Below, piece by piece: positions 1-9,093 of a DNA stretch of 64,000 bases (position 1 is the stretch's first letter; every line of letters starts with the position of its first letter). The stretch is from Methanomicrobiales archaeon HGW-Methanomicrobiales-1 (lineage in GTDB: Archaea > Halobacteriota > Methanomicrobia > Methanomicrobiales > Methanospirillaceae), in assembly GCA_002839675.1 (NCBI GenBank), contig PGYM01000002.1:414111-478110 (forward strand). Direction: 5' to 3'. Below the pieces are notes generated by a model, which was given only the letters and a program-made list of their open reading frames with translations, had not been told where the DNA came from and made no database searches. A program made the position numbers and the translations under genes.

Positions 1-366
1 CCCATTGTTCCTGCCGTAGCCATAGGTTTCAGTATGACCGGTATCCATGTTGGTCACTTTCATCTCAAACCAGCAGTAGATGGTGTTATCATTGAGCGGG
101 AGGACATCGAACTCGATTCCCCATGCAGGATTATCCACACGGAACTGCTTTACAATCACATCGTTCTCGCTCTGGAACGAGTACGACTCCTGCAGGTAGT
201 GGTCTCCCATGGTAAACGATGGTTTGGCATCGGTTGCGGTAACAACGGGAGTCGCAACGGACGTTGGCACCGGGGTTGCAGCAGGAGCCGCCGGGCTCTG
301 GGTGCAGCCGGCAACCATAACTCCTGCTATGAGAAGTGCAAGGATGACTAAGACACTGTGTTTCAT
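1..366 (-). CDS. Lipoprotein, 3' part missing (runs off the window)
   Basis: The reading frame starts with ATG at 366 and stays open to the window edge (122 codons). Residues 1-20 form a signal peptide ending in a lipobox (VAGC), so Cys20 is probably lipidated and the protein anchored outside the membrane. A Pro/Ala/Thr-rich linker follows (about residues 21-45), then a polar domain with several aromatic residues. I recognise no named domain. It belongs to the many short-signal, linker-bearing lipoproteins seen throughout this window. Function unknown. Confidence 0.75.
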   Translation of the reverse strand, partial: MKHSVLVILALLIAGVMVAGCTQSPAAPAATPVPTSVATPVVTATDAKPSFTMGDHYLQESYSFQSENDVIVKQFRVDNPAWGIEFDVLPLNDNTIYCWFEMKVTNMDTGHTETYGYGRNNG

Positions 367-439
367 GATGGTGAATGTTTGGATACCGGAATATATTATG
401 CTTATTTATGATTCCGGAGCCGGAATGGTCACGGCATAC

Positions 440-1645
440 CTAAAACAACGTGTCCTGCCGGGTTGGTTTTTTGATGTGCAGGACTTCGCAGGCAGCATCG
501 GCAACACGTTCCTGCTGCCCCGGAAGCGTGTAAACACCGAGACGCCACTGTTCGCGCCGGGTGGCATTAAGCGTCCGTACACGGGGAGAAAACTCTTCGA
601 AATCCACGATTGCATGCCGGTTCTTCACCCGGACACCCAGTGACATCTCGCTCGGGATCGAGGGGATGTCTACCAGCACTTCTTGGGGCTGGACACCGGC
701 CAGTTCAGCTATCCGGGTGGCAAAATCCCTGCATTTTTCGATCGGCACCCCTTCTTGGAATGTAACTATATTGACCTGGTCACTCCCGACGGAAAGGGCT
801 CGCTTGTAGAGCCGGCGTTGGTACAATCGTGCCGCAAGATCCCGTGCCACGGGTTTTTCTGAGGTTTGTAACGTATGCATGCACTCCGGATCATCCATAC
901 TCAGTATTTTTTGTGCATCGGCAGCTGTTGCACCGGTGAGATGTTCGAGAACGGCAAGCTGGAACATACATTCCCCGATCCGGCTCACGTGGTGGTAATA
1001 AACGGACGGTCGCATCAGCGTGCGGGCAATGAGCAGGGACTCGGCCGCATTCACACCGTTCTCATCGAGCACCGTCCCCTCAGGTGTCCGGATCAGGTAC
1101 CGGATAAGACGCTGGGCATCAACCGTACCATACGGGGCACCGGTGTAATACGCATCCCGGAGCAGGTAATCCATCCGGTCAACATCGAGATCGCCATGGA
1201 TAATACCGGACAGCGGGTGTTTTCCTTTCACCACCGAACAGAGTTCATCGGGATCAATATCCGAGGCGCGGAGCAGATCTCCCACCTGGTCCTCGACAAC
1301 CAGCTCGATATCATCATGGGTACGGTGCAGAAACTCTTCCATCAGGGGTTCGCTTGCATGGGAGAACGGACCGTGCCCGATATCATGGAGAAGTGCAGCG
1401 GCGACAACCAGCGTGCGCTCGGGATCGGATAGTTCGAACCGCCGGCAGGCAACATCGGCAAGAAACATAGTGCCCAGCGAGTGCTCGAACCGCGTGTGGT
1501 TTGCACCCGGATACACCAGAAATGAAAACCCGAGTTGCTTGATGTAGCGGAGGCGCTGCAGGGCCGGGGAATCCAGCAGGGCAAGCGCAAACTCTTCCAC
1601 TTCCACATAGCCATGGATCGGGTCTTTGATGATCTTCAAACTCAC
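440..1645 (-). CDS. HD-domain phosphohydrolase (dGTPase-like, COG1078 type)
   Basis: About 401 residues. The N-terminus (KIIKDPIHGYVEV) and the following LQRLRYIKQLG segment are typical of the COG1078 HD family. The metal-binding HD signature is clear: a His in FEHSLGT (about residue 56), then LLHDIGHGPFSH (about 82-93). Family members hydrolyse (deoxy)nucleoside triphosphates or related phosphates; the substrate here is not determinable. The frame is open further upstream, but that part would overlap cofD, and homology starts at KIIKDPIHG. I therefore place the start at GTG 1645, with TTG 1639 as an alternative. The gene is divergent from cofD with a spacer of only 39 bp. Confidence 0.88.
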   Translation of the reverse strand: MSLKIIKDPIHGYVEVEEFALALLDSPALQRLRYIKQLGFSFLVYPGANHTRFEHSLGTMFLADVACRRFELSDPERTLVVAAALLHDIGHGPFSHASEPLMEEFLHRTHDDIELVVEDQVGDLLRASDIDPDELCSVVKGKHPLSGIIHGDLDVDRMDYLLRDAYYTGAPYGTVDAQRLIRYLIRTPEGTVLDENGVNAAESLLIARTLMRPSVYYHHVSRIGECMFQLAVLEHLTGATAADAQKILSMDDPECMHTLQTSEKPVARDLAARLYQRRLYKRALSVGSDQVNIVTFQEGVPIEKCRDFATRIAELAGVQPQEVLVDIPSIPSEMSLGVRVKNRHAIVDFEEFSPRVRTLNATRREQWRLGVYTLPGQQERVADAACEVLHIKKPTRQDTLF

Positions 1646-1684
1646 TAAAGAATCTTCATATACATCGCATAAAAGTATTGAGTA
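1646..1684. promoter_or_regulatory. Compact divergent promoter region (HD gene / cofD)
   Basis: Only 39 bp separate the two divergent starts. AT-rich boxes occur on both strands: catataca near 1656-1663 for the plus strand and CTTTTATG near 1676-1669 for the minus strand. Each lies about 25 nt from the opposing start codon. That geometry fits two overlapping TATA promoters giving leaderless mRNAs. This is inferred from spacing only. Confidence 0.4.
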
Positions 1685-2587
1685 ATGATTACCTTCCTTT
1701 CGGGCGGGACTGGCACCCCGAAACTCCTGCGGGGCATGCAGAAAGTGATGGACCGGCACGAGATTTCGGTTATTGTCAATACGGCAGAAGACATCTGGAT
1801 CTCGGGAAACCACATCTCACCGGATGTTGACACCGTCATGTATCTCTTTGCCGGCATCCTCAACACCGATACGTGGTGGGGGGTCAGGAATGACACGTTC
1901 ATCACCCACGATGAGATCACACGGCTGGGTGTCGATGAGTTTATCGCGATCGGCGACCGGGACCGGGCAGTGCATGTTGCCCGGGGCGAGATGATGCGAA
2001 ACGGGATGCGCCTGACCAATGCAACAAAAATCCTCTGCGACCGTTTCGGGGTCCGGGAAAATGTGTTGCCCATGACCGATACCGAAGTGACGACCCAGGT
2101 CCAGACCGATCTCGGTCTCATTCATTTCCAGGAGTACTGGATCCGGGCAAAGGGTAAGATCGAGATCCAGAAAGTTGTGCGGAATTTTAATGAGCCCCCG
2201 GTGGCTACTGAAGAAGGACTGGCGGCAATCGAAGCGAGCGAAGCGGTCGTGATCGGCCCTTCCAATCCAATCACGAGCATCCTGCCCATCCTTGCCTGTG
2301 AAGGAATGAGAAACGCCCTCAAGGATAAATTCGTGATCGCGGTGAGTCCGTTCATCGGAAACGAACCGATCAGCGGCCCGGCGGGTGCCCTCATGAAAGC
2401 AGCGGGATACGAACCGAGCTCAATCGGCACGTTCAACTGTTACGGGGGGCTGACCGATCTTTTCATACAGGATATCCGCGATCCGGTCGAAGTAAACAAC
2501 GCGGTCAGGTTTGACACCCTGATGACTGACGAGGATAAGAGCGTTGCCCTGGCACGTGAGATCCTTGGCATGGTGAAAAAAGGTTGA
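1685..2587 (+). CDS. cofD: 2-phospho-L-lactate transferase (coenzyme F420 biosynthesis)
   Basis: 300 residues, full length. CofD transfers the phospholactyl group from lactyl(2)diphospho-5'-guanosine to 7,8-didemethyl-8-hydroxy-5-deazariboflavin (Fo), giving F420-0. F420 is the central hydride carrier of methanogenesis. The N-terminal [11 protein letters not shown] loop (residues 5-15), the NTAEDIW segment (about 38-44) and GPSNPITSI (about 196-204) match the family. No other F420 gene is adjacent. A T-rich tract follows the stop. Confidence 0.95.
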   Translation: MITFLSGGTGTPKLLRGMQKVMDRHEISVIVNTAEDIWISGNHISPDVDTVMYLFAGILNTDTWWGVRNDTFITHDEITRLGVDEFIAIGDRDRAVHVARGEMMRNGMRLTNATKILCDRFGVRENVLPMTDTEVTTQVQTDLGLIHFQEYWIRAKGKIEIQKVVRNFNEPPVATEEGLAAIEASEAVVIGPSNPITSILPILACEGMRNALKDKFVIAVSPFIGNEPISGPAGALMKAAGYEPSSIGTFNCYGGLTDLFIQDIRDPVEVNNAVRFDTLMTDEDKSVALAREILGMVKKG

Positions 2588-2605
2588 ATGCCATAATTTT
2601 CACCA

Positions 2606-2632
2606 ACCCCCTTATTTTTTTTGTTTTTGTTC
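2606..2632 (+). terminator. T-tract terminator after cofD
   Basis: Runs of 8 and 5 T residues, interrupted by single bases, follow the cofD stop within 45 bp. Archaeal RNA polymerase commonly terminates at such oligo-T tracts without a hairpin. Confidence 0.5.
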
Positions 2633-2707
2633 TCGATCCCTGAAGCCACGGCACGCTAGAGTGGCAAACCTATTTAACGCTGCGGAATAACGGTTATCGT
2701 GAGAGGC

Positions 2708-3646
2708 ATGAAGAGAATAATAAACGGTAAGACGGGCATAATCATCGTGGTTTTATTGATATTCCTTTCAGGGTGCGTATCAACTCCTGGTTCGGAGAAA
2801 GGTACGATCAGTCTTACTTCTTCACCTTCAGGCGCTGAGGTCTATCTCGACAACCAGTATCAGGGAAGCACCCCGGTTACGATCCCTGATGTTGTTGCAG
2901 GGCCGCACACGCTTGAATACCGTCATGCAGGATACCAGACATGGTCAACGGCTATCACCGTTACACCGGGTCCGTCCAACTATTATGCAGCATTAGTCCT
3001 AAAGGCAGTTACCCAGATACCCCAGATAGTAACTCAGACATTAACACCCGTGCCGGGACAGGCCGCAGTAACGATCGTGGCAGGGAAAAAGACGATGGTC
3101 ATCGGGGACTCGAATCTTTTTTCGGGGACTGCAACCGGAACGAACAGTCTGTTACTGACATTATACGGGCCGGGAAAATATTCAAACGGAGTATCCTTAG
3201 TCCAGCAAAATGTTGACGGGCTCGGCAGATGGAGTTACACGTGGAACCCGGGCACTTCTGTCCAGTCGGGTTCGTACACCATGATCGTATCTGATTCATG
3301 GAAAACCACCTCAGAGCGGACTGAATTTACCGTTATCGGGGGAGGCCTTGTCTCCATTTCACCGAGCAGTTACGCCGCGGCTCCTGGGAATACCGTTACT
3401 TTTTCGGGTCAGTGTACAACTGGCGCCCAGAATGTAATGCTGGGACTCTACGGGCCCGGGCAATTTTCCGGGGGGAGGGAATTCGGTCCCATATCTGTTT
3501 CAGCAGATAAAACCTGGAGTTTTCCGGTTACCCTCGATGGAACCATGCCAACCGGCTACTACACCATGTATGTGTATGATGTCCCGAAAACCGCCTCAGG
3601 CAATGTCCAGTTTTCCGTAGGATATGCATCGGCATCTTCATCATAA
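2708..3646 (+). CDS. PEGA-domain surface lipoprotein
   Basis: About 312 residues. A signal peptide ends in a lipobox (FLSGC). A PEGA domain follows (about residues 30-85: SLTSSPSGAEVYLDN, GSTPVTIPDV, AGPHTLEYRHAGY), a small beta-rich module common in surface proteins. Two related Ig-like repeats come next, each with a GPGKYS/GPGQFS motif, a W-S-Y/F core and a G-Y/S-Y-T-M stretch, as often seen in surface-layer-like proteins of Methanomicrobiales. Starts are possible at GTG 2699 or ATG 2708; I prefer ATG because it places basic residues directly before the hydrophobic segment. The protein is probably exported and membrane-anchored. Ligand unknown. Confidence 0.78.
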   Translation: MKRIINGKTGIIIVVLLIFLSGCVSTPGSEKGTISLTSSPSGAEVYLDNQYQGSTPVTIPDVVAGPHTLEYRHAGYQTWSTAITVTPGPSNYYAALVLKAVTQIPQIVTQTLTPVPGQAAVTIVAGKKTMVIGDSNLFSGTATGTNSLLLTLYGPGKYSNGVSLVQQNVDGLGRWSYTWNPGTSVQSGSYTMIVSDSWKTTSERTEFTVIGGGLVSISPSSYAAAPGNTVTFSGQCTTGAQNVMLGLYGPGQFSGGREFGPISVSADKTWSFPVTLDGTMPTGYYTMYVYDVPKTASGNVQFSVGYASASSS

Positions 3647-3873
3647 TTTTTTTACATCACATATTCCTGCTATTCCCTGGTTTTTTTATGAGGGACTGAT
3701 TCACCGGAATAATGGATTCATAAAACCCGAATCAGTGTGACAGGGTTGGTAAATCTCTTTTTCCAATCAGCATTTTTTCTTGAAAATTATGGAGGGAGTA
3801 GCAAAATTCGACGGATTGTCTATCCGATACCTATTTGAAGGATTTTATACTAATATTCGTTCGGAGAATTCCC

Positions 3874-5064
3874 ATGAGTATTATAAAGAAATTCCTCAAT
3901 ATGTTCAAATCAGGAAAGAGTGAGGAGGAAGAGCAGGCGCGTCGCCTTGCACAAAAGGAGCGCTACGATAATTTCCTCAATGCTCTTACGGATGGTGACC
4001 TTGATACACGCTGGAGTGCCGTTCGATCCGTCGGGGATCTCGGTGAGCCATTTATCGAACCGCTCATCCGCGGCCTGAAAGACGAGTACTGGATCATCAG
4101 GCGCGGATCGGCAGATACACTCGGCAAGATCGGTGCTCCTGCGGTAGCGCCCCTCATCAATGCACTCGATGAAACTTCGGACGATGTACGCCAGGAGACT
4201 ATCCGGGCACTCCAGTTAATCGGCGAGCCATCCGTTGGCCCCCTGATGCAGGCAGCAAAGCACACCCACCCGCTCATCCGCCGGGGTGCCGTGCAGGCAC
4301 TGGGTGTCATGGGTGAGACGCGGGCTGTCGGCCACCTTATTGAATCATTAAAAGATGCAGATCCTTATGTCCGTCACGAGGGTGCAGTAGCACTCGGCCG
4401 CATAGGCGATCCCCGGGCAGTCGGTCCTTTGATCGACAGCCTCAACGATGCAAGGGAGCATGTCAGGATGGCAGCGATGGCAACACTCTGCTCACTGGGA
4501 GAGCCTGCCATTGAACCGCTCATACGGGCACTCATTGATCCCAATGATGATGTTCAGCGCCGGGCGGGACTCGCGCTGGTTACCATCGGGGAACCCTCCG
4601 TAGATCCACTGATCAAGGCGCTTGGCGACCAGAACCCCGGTATCCGCAAGGGCGCTGCAGAAGTGCTCGGCCAGATCGGCAATACCCGGGCGATCTCTCC
4701 CATCATCGGGGCTCTTGATGATCCGGAGCGGCCGGTTCGCATAGAAGTTGTCAAGTCGCTGGCAGCACTCGGCGTGCCTGCTATCGCACCGCTCATGCAG
4801 ATCTTCCGCGAGAGTGATATCCGGATGCGGACCGGTGCCATGGAGGCACTCTGGATGCTCGGCCAGCCGGCAACCACTCCCCTCATCATGGTCTTAAAAG
4901 ACGGCCAGAGCGATGTCCGCAGGCGTGCGGTACTCCTTCTTGGCGAGATTGGCGACCAGAAGGCAGTAGATCACATCACCGGCCTCCTGTCCGATGAAAA
5001 TGTGTCGGTGCGCCGGGAAGCGTTCGAAGCGCTCGAAATGATCAAGAAACGAACTGCACAATAA
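3874..5064 (+). CDS. HEAT-repeat (PBS lyase type) protein
   Basis: 396 residues. After a basic N-terminus (MSIIKKFLNMFKSGK) and an acidic stretch, the rest is about 11 tandem 31-residue HEAT/PBS-lyase repeats. Each contains variants of VRxxAxxALGxIG and xAVxPLIxxL. These alpha-solenoids bind partner proteins. In archaea they are often found near signalling proteins or act as scaffolds, and there is no catalytic site. The start is set by GGAG at 3863-3866, eight bases before ATG 3874; an upstream in-frame ATG at 3835 lacks such a site. No signal peptide, so probably cytoplasmic. It stands alone between two short intergenic regions. Confidence 0.85.
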   Translation: MSIIKKFLNMFKSGKSEEEEQARRLAQKERYDNFLNALTDGDLDTRWSAVRSVGDLGEPFIEPLIRGLKDEYWIIRRGSADTLGKIGAPAVAPLINALDETSDDVRQETIRALQLIGEPSVGPLMQAAKHTHPLIRRGAVQALGVMGETRAVGHLIESLKDADPYVRHEGAVALGRIGDPRAVGPLIDSLNDAREHVRMAAMATLCSLGEPAIEPLIRALIDPNDDVQRRAGLALVTIGEPSVDPLIKALGDQNPGIRKGAAEVLGQIGNTRAISPIIGALDDPERPVRIEVVKSLAALGVPAIAPLMQIFRESDIRMRTGAMEALWMLGQPATTPLIMVLKDGQSDVRRRAVLLLGEIGDQKAVDHITGLLSDENVSVRREAFEALEMIKKRTAQ

Positions 5065-5250
5065 ACACCAGCAGTTCATCTTTTTTTTGTGAGAATGGTT
5101 CTGCCGTTTTCATGTGCAGTATGCTCGTAGCATCAGGAACCTTATGAGAGAACTGCAGGGCACCAGTATTTCAGATACAATACTGCTGCGATGGATTGAT
5201 ATGATAAGCCTGCCAGAGCATGCAAGTAAAGAAAAAAGAGGAAAACGATC

Positions 5251-5688
5251 ATGCGGCTTGTGGTGACCAGAAGAAACCGGGATGAGACACTCTCAATGGC
5301 AAAGGGAGATGCCTGCCGGGACATGCCCAATGATTCCTACCGGGAACGGTTAATCAAATATGTCCCTGTAGAGACGATCGCGCTTTTCATTGCCGTGTAT
5401 GGAATAATGTATTACCTGTCCGGTACCGAGTCCTGGTTTCCGGTAGTGGCCCGCTGGATCCTGCTCCTCTGTTTCCTGGGTACCGTGCTGTATCTCTGGA
5501 AAGCAGAGCATATTACCGATATAGTACAGCTGGGCATCTCTGCAATCGGATTTCTTATATGGGCGTATGCCCTCGGGGTAATCCCCATTGTATCCCTGCC
5601 ATTTTACCATGCGATTGTTGCCGGGCTGCTCCTTGTGGCATATGTCTTTCTGGCGCCATTAATCGATGGCATCCCTGATACCTGGTAA
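5251..5688 (+). CDS. Small four-helix membrane protein, unknown function
   Basis: 145 residues. A polar, charged N-terminus of about 37 residues precedes four hydrophobic segments (about 38-57, 64-83, 91-113, 118-137). GAGG lies about 8 bases before ATG 5251 and supports the start. I do not recognise the family. A 7-bp inverted repeat (CAGTATT/AATACTG, 5164-5185) lies 65 bp upstream and could be a regulatory site. The deaminase gene starts 55 bp downstream in the same direction, so the two may be cotranscribed. Confidence 0.65.
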   Translation: MRLVVTRRNRDETLSMAKGDACRDMPNDSYRERLIKYVPVETIALFIAVYGIMYYLSGTESWFPVVARWILLLCFLGTVLYLWKAEHITDIVQLGISAIGFLIWAYALGVIPIVSLPFYHAIVAGLLLVAYVFLAPLIDGIPDTW

Positions 5689-5743
5689 CAGCGCAATAAC
5701 AAAAACCGGAAAAAATCATGCAATCCGGAAGGATCGGTACGAT

Positions 5744-6178
5744 ATGGATCAGTTCATGCAGGAAGCGATTGAAGAAGCAAAGAAAGGGCTTGCAGAAGGG
5801 GGCATTCCCATCGGTTCGGTCCTGGTGCGGGAAAATACGATTATCGGCAGGGGGCATAACCGACGGGTGCAGGAAGGAGATCCGATCATCCATGCAGAGA
5901 TCGACTGCCTGCGTAAAGCCGGGCGGATCGGGACGTACCGGGATTCCGTGCTTTATTCCACGCTCATGCCCTGCTATCTCTGTGCGGGTGCCGCCGTCCA
6001 GTTCGGCATAAAAAAAGTCATTGTGGGCGAATCGCGGAATTTTGCCGGCGCCCGTGCCTTTATGGAAGAGCATAATATCGAAGTGATCGATCTGGATCTT
6101 GACGAATGTGCCACAATGATGCAGGAGTTCATTGCGCAGAACCCCCTGCTCTGGAACGAGGATATCGGCGAACTATAA
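5744..6178 (+). CDS. Cytosine/nucleoside deaminase, yeast FCY1-like
   Basis: 144 residues. A zinc-dependent CMP/dCMP-deaminase-fold enzyme: His50-Ala-Glu52 (zinc ligand and proton shuttle) plus Cys77 and Cys80 in PCYLC. The overall pattern (GGIPIGSVLV near 19-28, GRGHNRRVQ, the C-terminal LWNEDIGEL) closely resembles fungal cytosine deaminase, which converts cytosine to uracil, more than tRNA-adenosine or dCMP deaminases. From memory, fungal FCY1 has HGE where this protein has HAE. It would act in cytoplasmic pyrimidine salvage. The start ATG 5744 follows GGAAGGA with suitable spacing. Confidence 0.82.
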   Translation: MDQFMQEAIEEAKKGLAEGGIPIGSVLVRENTIIGRGHNRRVQEGDPIIHAEIDCLRKAGRIGTYRDSVLYSTLMPCYLCAGAAVQFGIKKVIVGESRNFAGARAFMEEHNIEVIDLDLDECATMMQEFIAQNPLLWNEDIGEL

Positions 6179-6247
6179 ACTCATTTTTACAAAAAAGGCT
6201 ATTGAGATTTTTTAACGGTTTTACTTTTTTATCGGGGTGTAAAAAAA

Positions 6248-6916
6248 TTATTTCAGTTCCCCTAACCCTTTCCAGTAATCGTACTCATGCTTCCAGAGAT
6301 CCTTGTTGAACGATACCATCCGTTTGAAATATTCCTTACGCTCAAGATGGATCTTCTCCTGTGCCGGATCATTTAACTTCGTTTTGATCGCATCGGCCAG
6401 TTTCCGTCCCAGTTCCTTTGCCTGTTTCTCCCCGCCCACGATCGCATTCGGATCAGCCCCCACAAGGACGCTGACTTTTCCTATGGTCGTTGCTCCGAAA
6501 TGGAGAAGGGCCATGTTCATGTAATCCGCTACCTCATCCGCATACGAACCGCCCGCTGTGCAGACCGAACAACCGTACTTGCCGGAGAGAGACTGGCAAT
6601 GAACCACATCTGCCATACGGTCGAGCATCGTCTTGAGCTGAGCAGTGACCTGGTTGATGTAATTCGGCGAGCCAAGTACGATGCCATCGGCATCCTGTAA
6701 CTTTTCAAGCAGCGCCGGGAAATCGTCGTCATGAATGCACTCGCCTTTCGCGTAACAGGTACCGCATGCCGTGCAGTACTTGATCTCAAGGCCACAGATA
6801 TCCACAAACGTGACATCTGCCCCACTCTGCCGTGCTCCCTCAAGGACTGCCATAACCAGCCTGCGGGTCTGGCTCTTCTCCCCTTTCGGGCTCGCGTTGA
6901 TGCCGATAATCTTCAT
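6248..6916 (-). CDS. Iron-sulfur flavoprotein (NADPH-dependent FMN reductase family)
   Basis: 222 residues. A flavodoxin-like fold with the FMN phosphate loop INASPKGEKSQTR (residues 6-18). The compact cysteine motif C48-x2-C51-x2-C54-x5-C60 is the signature of archaeal iron-sulfur flavoproteins (Isf), which bind a [4Fe-4S] cluster next to FMN. GSPNYIN (about 100-106) is the second FMN loop. In methanogens such proteins are linked to electron transfer and oxidative-stress defence; the true partner is unknown. The start ATG 6916 has GTGAG a few bases upstream. The frame is open another 34 codons, but those do not fit the family. Confidence 0.88.
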   Translation of the reverse strand: MKIIGINASPKGEKSQTRRLVMAVLEGARQSGADVTFVDICGLEIKYCTACGTCYAKGECIHDDDFPALLEKLQDADGIVLGSPNYINQVTAQLKTMLDRMADVVHCQSLSGKYGCSVCTAGGSYADEVADYMNMALLHFGATTIGKVSVLVGADPNAIVGGEKQAKELGRKLADAIKTKLNDPAQEKIHLERKEYFKRMVSFNKDLWKHEYDYWKGLGELK

Positions 6917-7109
6917 GATATTCTCACAAGGTAGTGGTGTTTTTCCGGAAGGATAAAGGTGTGCCAATAAGCCTTCCATCATCATTCTGTAATTATTACG
7001 GACAGGGGTCTGGTGCACCCGGCGATGCTGGTCGATCCTTCAGCAGCCGCAAAATCCTTTTTCCTTCCGGGGGGAAGAGTACTGATCACATGAACATTCC
7101 GGAGCTCCC

Positions 7110-7481
7110 ATGATCATCCGCGATATAGCCGATTTCTCCCATGAACAGGTCATCGACCGCTCACTCCTCTGCGAACTGCTGCATCCCGACAAAGTGACCG
7201 GGGCAGATGGTCTTGCATGCAGCGTTGCCCATGCCATCATCCCGCCCGGGGAGTCCACGCTCCCTCACACATTGGAAAAATCAACGGAACTCTATTACAT
7301 TCTTGAGGGAACAGGTGAGATGCACATCGGCCCTGAAACCGCAGCAGTGAGACAGGGCCAGATCATCCTGATCCCACCCCACGCCCGCCAGTGGATCCGG
7401 AATACCGGCAGGGATAATCTTGTATTTCTCTGCATAGTCTCACCCAAATGGCAGGCAGCAGATGAGAAACTTGTAGCATAA
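7110..7481 (+). CDS. Cupin-domain protein
   Basis: 123 residues forming a single small cupin barrel. Cupin motif 1 is around residues 43-65 (PPGESTLPHTLEKSTELYYIL) and motif 2 around 80-98 (GQIILIPPHARQWIRN). His53, Glu60 and His90 are plausible metal ligands. Function cannot be assigned. GGAG lies nine bases before ATG 7110. Monocistronic by position. Confidence 0.8.
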   Translation: MIIRDIADFSHEQVIDRSLLCELLHPDKVTGADGLACSVAHAIIPPGESTLPHTLEKSTELYYILEGTGEMHIGPETAAVRQGQIILIPPHARQWIRNTGRDNLVFLCIVSPKWQAADEKLVA

Positions 7482-7645
7482 AAATGTGCAGATTCCCTGA
7501 AAGGATCGCCGGGTACGCCTTTTTATACACTCACTTTTTATGGGGGATTGCCAGCGTGTCCTCCTGATTTTTCCTTCCCCGGAATGCCAAACAGATACAA
7601 AAGAGAGGTAAAAGATTTACCCGTATTCTAAGAATACTATACTAT

Positions 7646-8296
7646 ATGGGCGGACCTGAACAGGATAATCCCCACCGGATCTCGAAAGGGCGTCTCGAAA
7701 CCATGGTGGACACGATCTTTGCATTCGCGATGACTTTACTTGTACTCGGGATCGCGATGCCACAATTATCCGCAAGCCAGGCCCCAACTGAACTCCCCGC
7801 GTACCTTGAAAAATTATTACCGCAGTTTGTGCTCTTCATCATCGCGTTTTTGGTACTTGCCCTGTTCTGGATCGAACACCACCGCCAGTTTCACTACCTG
7901 CGGATCGTTGATCCATCAGTCCTTCGTTACAATATTGCCATTCTCATCTTCATTGTCCTGATCCCGTTCACCTCCGATGTGTCAGGAACCTATGACGGGG
8001 TGCTGATCGCAGTCCTCCTCTTCCATGTAAATATCCTGGTAATCGGGGGGCTGTTTCTTGGCCACTGGTTGCATATCTGCCAGTGCGACAATCTCTGTGA
8101 CAGGAAATCAGTTGCAGGTGAGGGGGGATACCGGTTCTGGATCCTCGCGGCCATTCCCGGTGTTGCCGGCCTCGGGATTGTAATAGCGCTTTTTTCACCC
8201 CCGTACTCCCTCTTAATCTATCTTCTTGTCCCTGTCATCATCGCCATCAGCAGGAAAAAGACAGCAGAATATCAGGAGCAAAACACAGGAGAATAA
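7646..8296 (+). CDS. TMEM175-type potassium channel family membrane protein
   Basis: 216 residues with about six hydrophobic helices. The first helix carries the family hallmark: Arg16 followed by DTIFAFAMTLLVLGIAMP (about residues 22-39). The conserved FWIEHHRQF after helix 3 also fits. Prokaryotic TMEM175 proteins (formerly DUF1211) form tetrameric K+ leak channels, with isoleucines of helix 1 lining the pore. The mRNA may be leaderless, because an AT-rich stretch with ctatactat directly precedes ATG 7646. It is convergent with the following minus-strand gene. Confidence 0.85.
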   Translation: MGGPEQDNPHRISKGRLETMVDTIFAFAMTLLVLGIAMPQLSASQAPTELPAYLEKLLPQFVLFIIAFLVLALFWIEHHRQFHYLRIVDPSVLRYNIAILIFIVLIPFTSDVSGTYDGVLIAVLLFHVNILVIGGLFLGHWLHICQCDNLCDRKSVAGEGGYRFWILAAIPGVAGLGIVIALFSPPYSLLIYLLVPVIIAISRKKTAEYQEQNTGE

Positions 8297-8337
8297 TTTT
8301 AAGACTGAAAAAAAAGATTGGGCCGGATGAAATCTGC

Positions 8338-8928
8338 CTATTCCCAGTAATACTTAACAAAGAGTTTTGATTTGCTGACTTTTGGCGTGAAGTGACGGAG
8401 TGCAAGCGGTACGATAATTGCAGTCACGATGACATTGCCCACAAGCCACGTCATAAAGACACTCCCGATCTGGCTGGAGGTGATGACATTTCCCAATGCG
8501 AGGGTGTAGGCACCCCAGGCTGCACCCACAATATTGTTGATAAGTACGCCAAAGAGCAGCAGCAGCGTCCAGTCGCGCCTGTTCTCGAGATTGAGATCCA
8601 CTTCAAAGGTTCGCAGGGCAACCAGCGGGATGAGAACCTGCAGCAGGCCGGCGATCGACCAGTAGATTGCAACATCCGCTGGAATGACCGGGCTGGTGGA
8701 GAGCAGTCCGGCACCAATAAAGGTACCTGCATAGGCAGCAATCGCACCATAGGCCCCAAACCAGAGAGTAAAGAGGATCATAAACGCTACCGCAAAAAAG
8801 AGGACTGATACTCCGCCGACATTTCCAGGCAAGGCAATCACACAGAGCCGGGCGAGGATGGCATTGGCCACGATAAGGACGAGAGTGAGAATGACAAAGG
8901 AATACGTTGGTTCATGGGCGTTCTTCAT
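8338..8928 (-). CDS. Integral membrane protein with MASE1-like features
   Basis: 196 residues with six or so transmembrane helices. The pattern (a Gly/Ala-rich loop with WFGAYGAIAAYAGTFIG, then FMTWLVGNVIVTAIIVPLAL) is reminiscent of MASE1-type sensory membrane domains, but no output domain follows. It could equally be a small transporter subunit; assignment is tentative. AGGTGG lies 6 bases before ATG 8928. A GTG three codons earlier overlaps that site and is less likely. Confidence 0.6.
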   Translation of the reverse strand: MKNAHEPTYSFVILTLVLIVANAILARLCVIALPGNVGGVSVLFFAVAFMILFTLWFGAYGAIAAYAGTFIGAGLLSTSPVIPADVAIYWSIAGLLQVLIPLVALRTFEVDLNLENRRDWTLLLLFGVLINNIVGAAWGAYTLALGNVITSSQIGSVFMTWLVGNVIVTAIIVPLALRHFTPKVSKSKLFVKYYWE

Positions 8929-9093
8929 ATTTTCCACCTTTATTTCATATTGTGTGCAGATATAAATAGTATTTATCGTCCGGGGAGTCCTGATTATCCG
9001 TAATCAACGGTTTTATTCATCCTTTTGCTCTGCATCCTTCGCAATTTTTATGATGGTGACACCGTATCTATACACAGGAGTATTTGCGGACAA

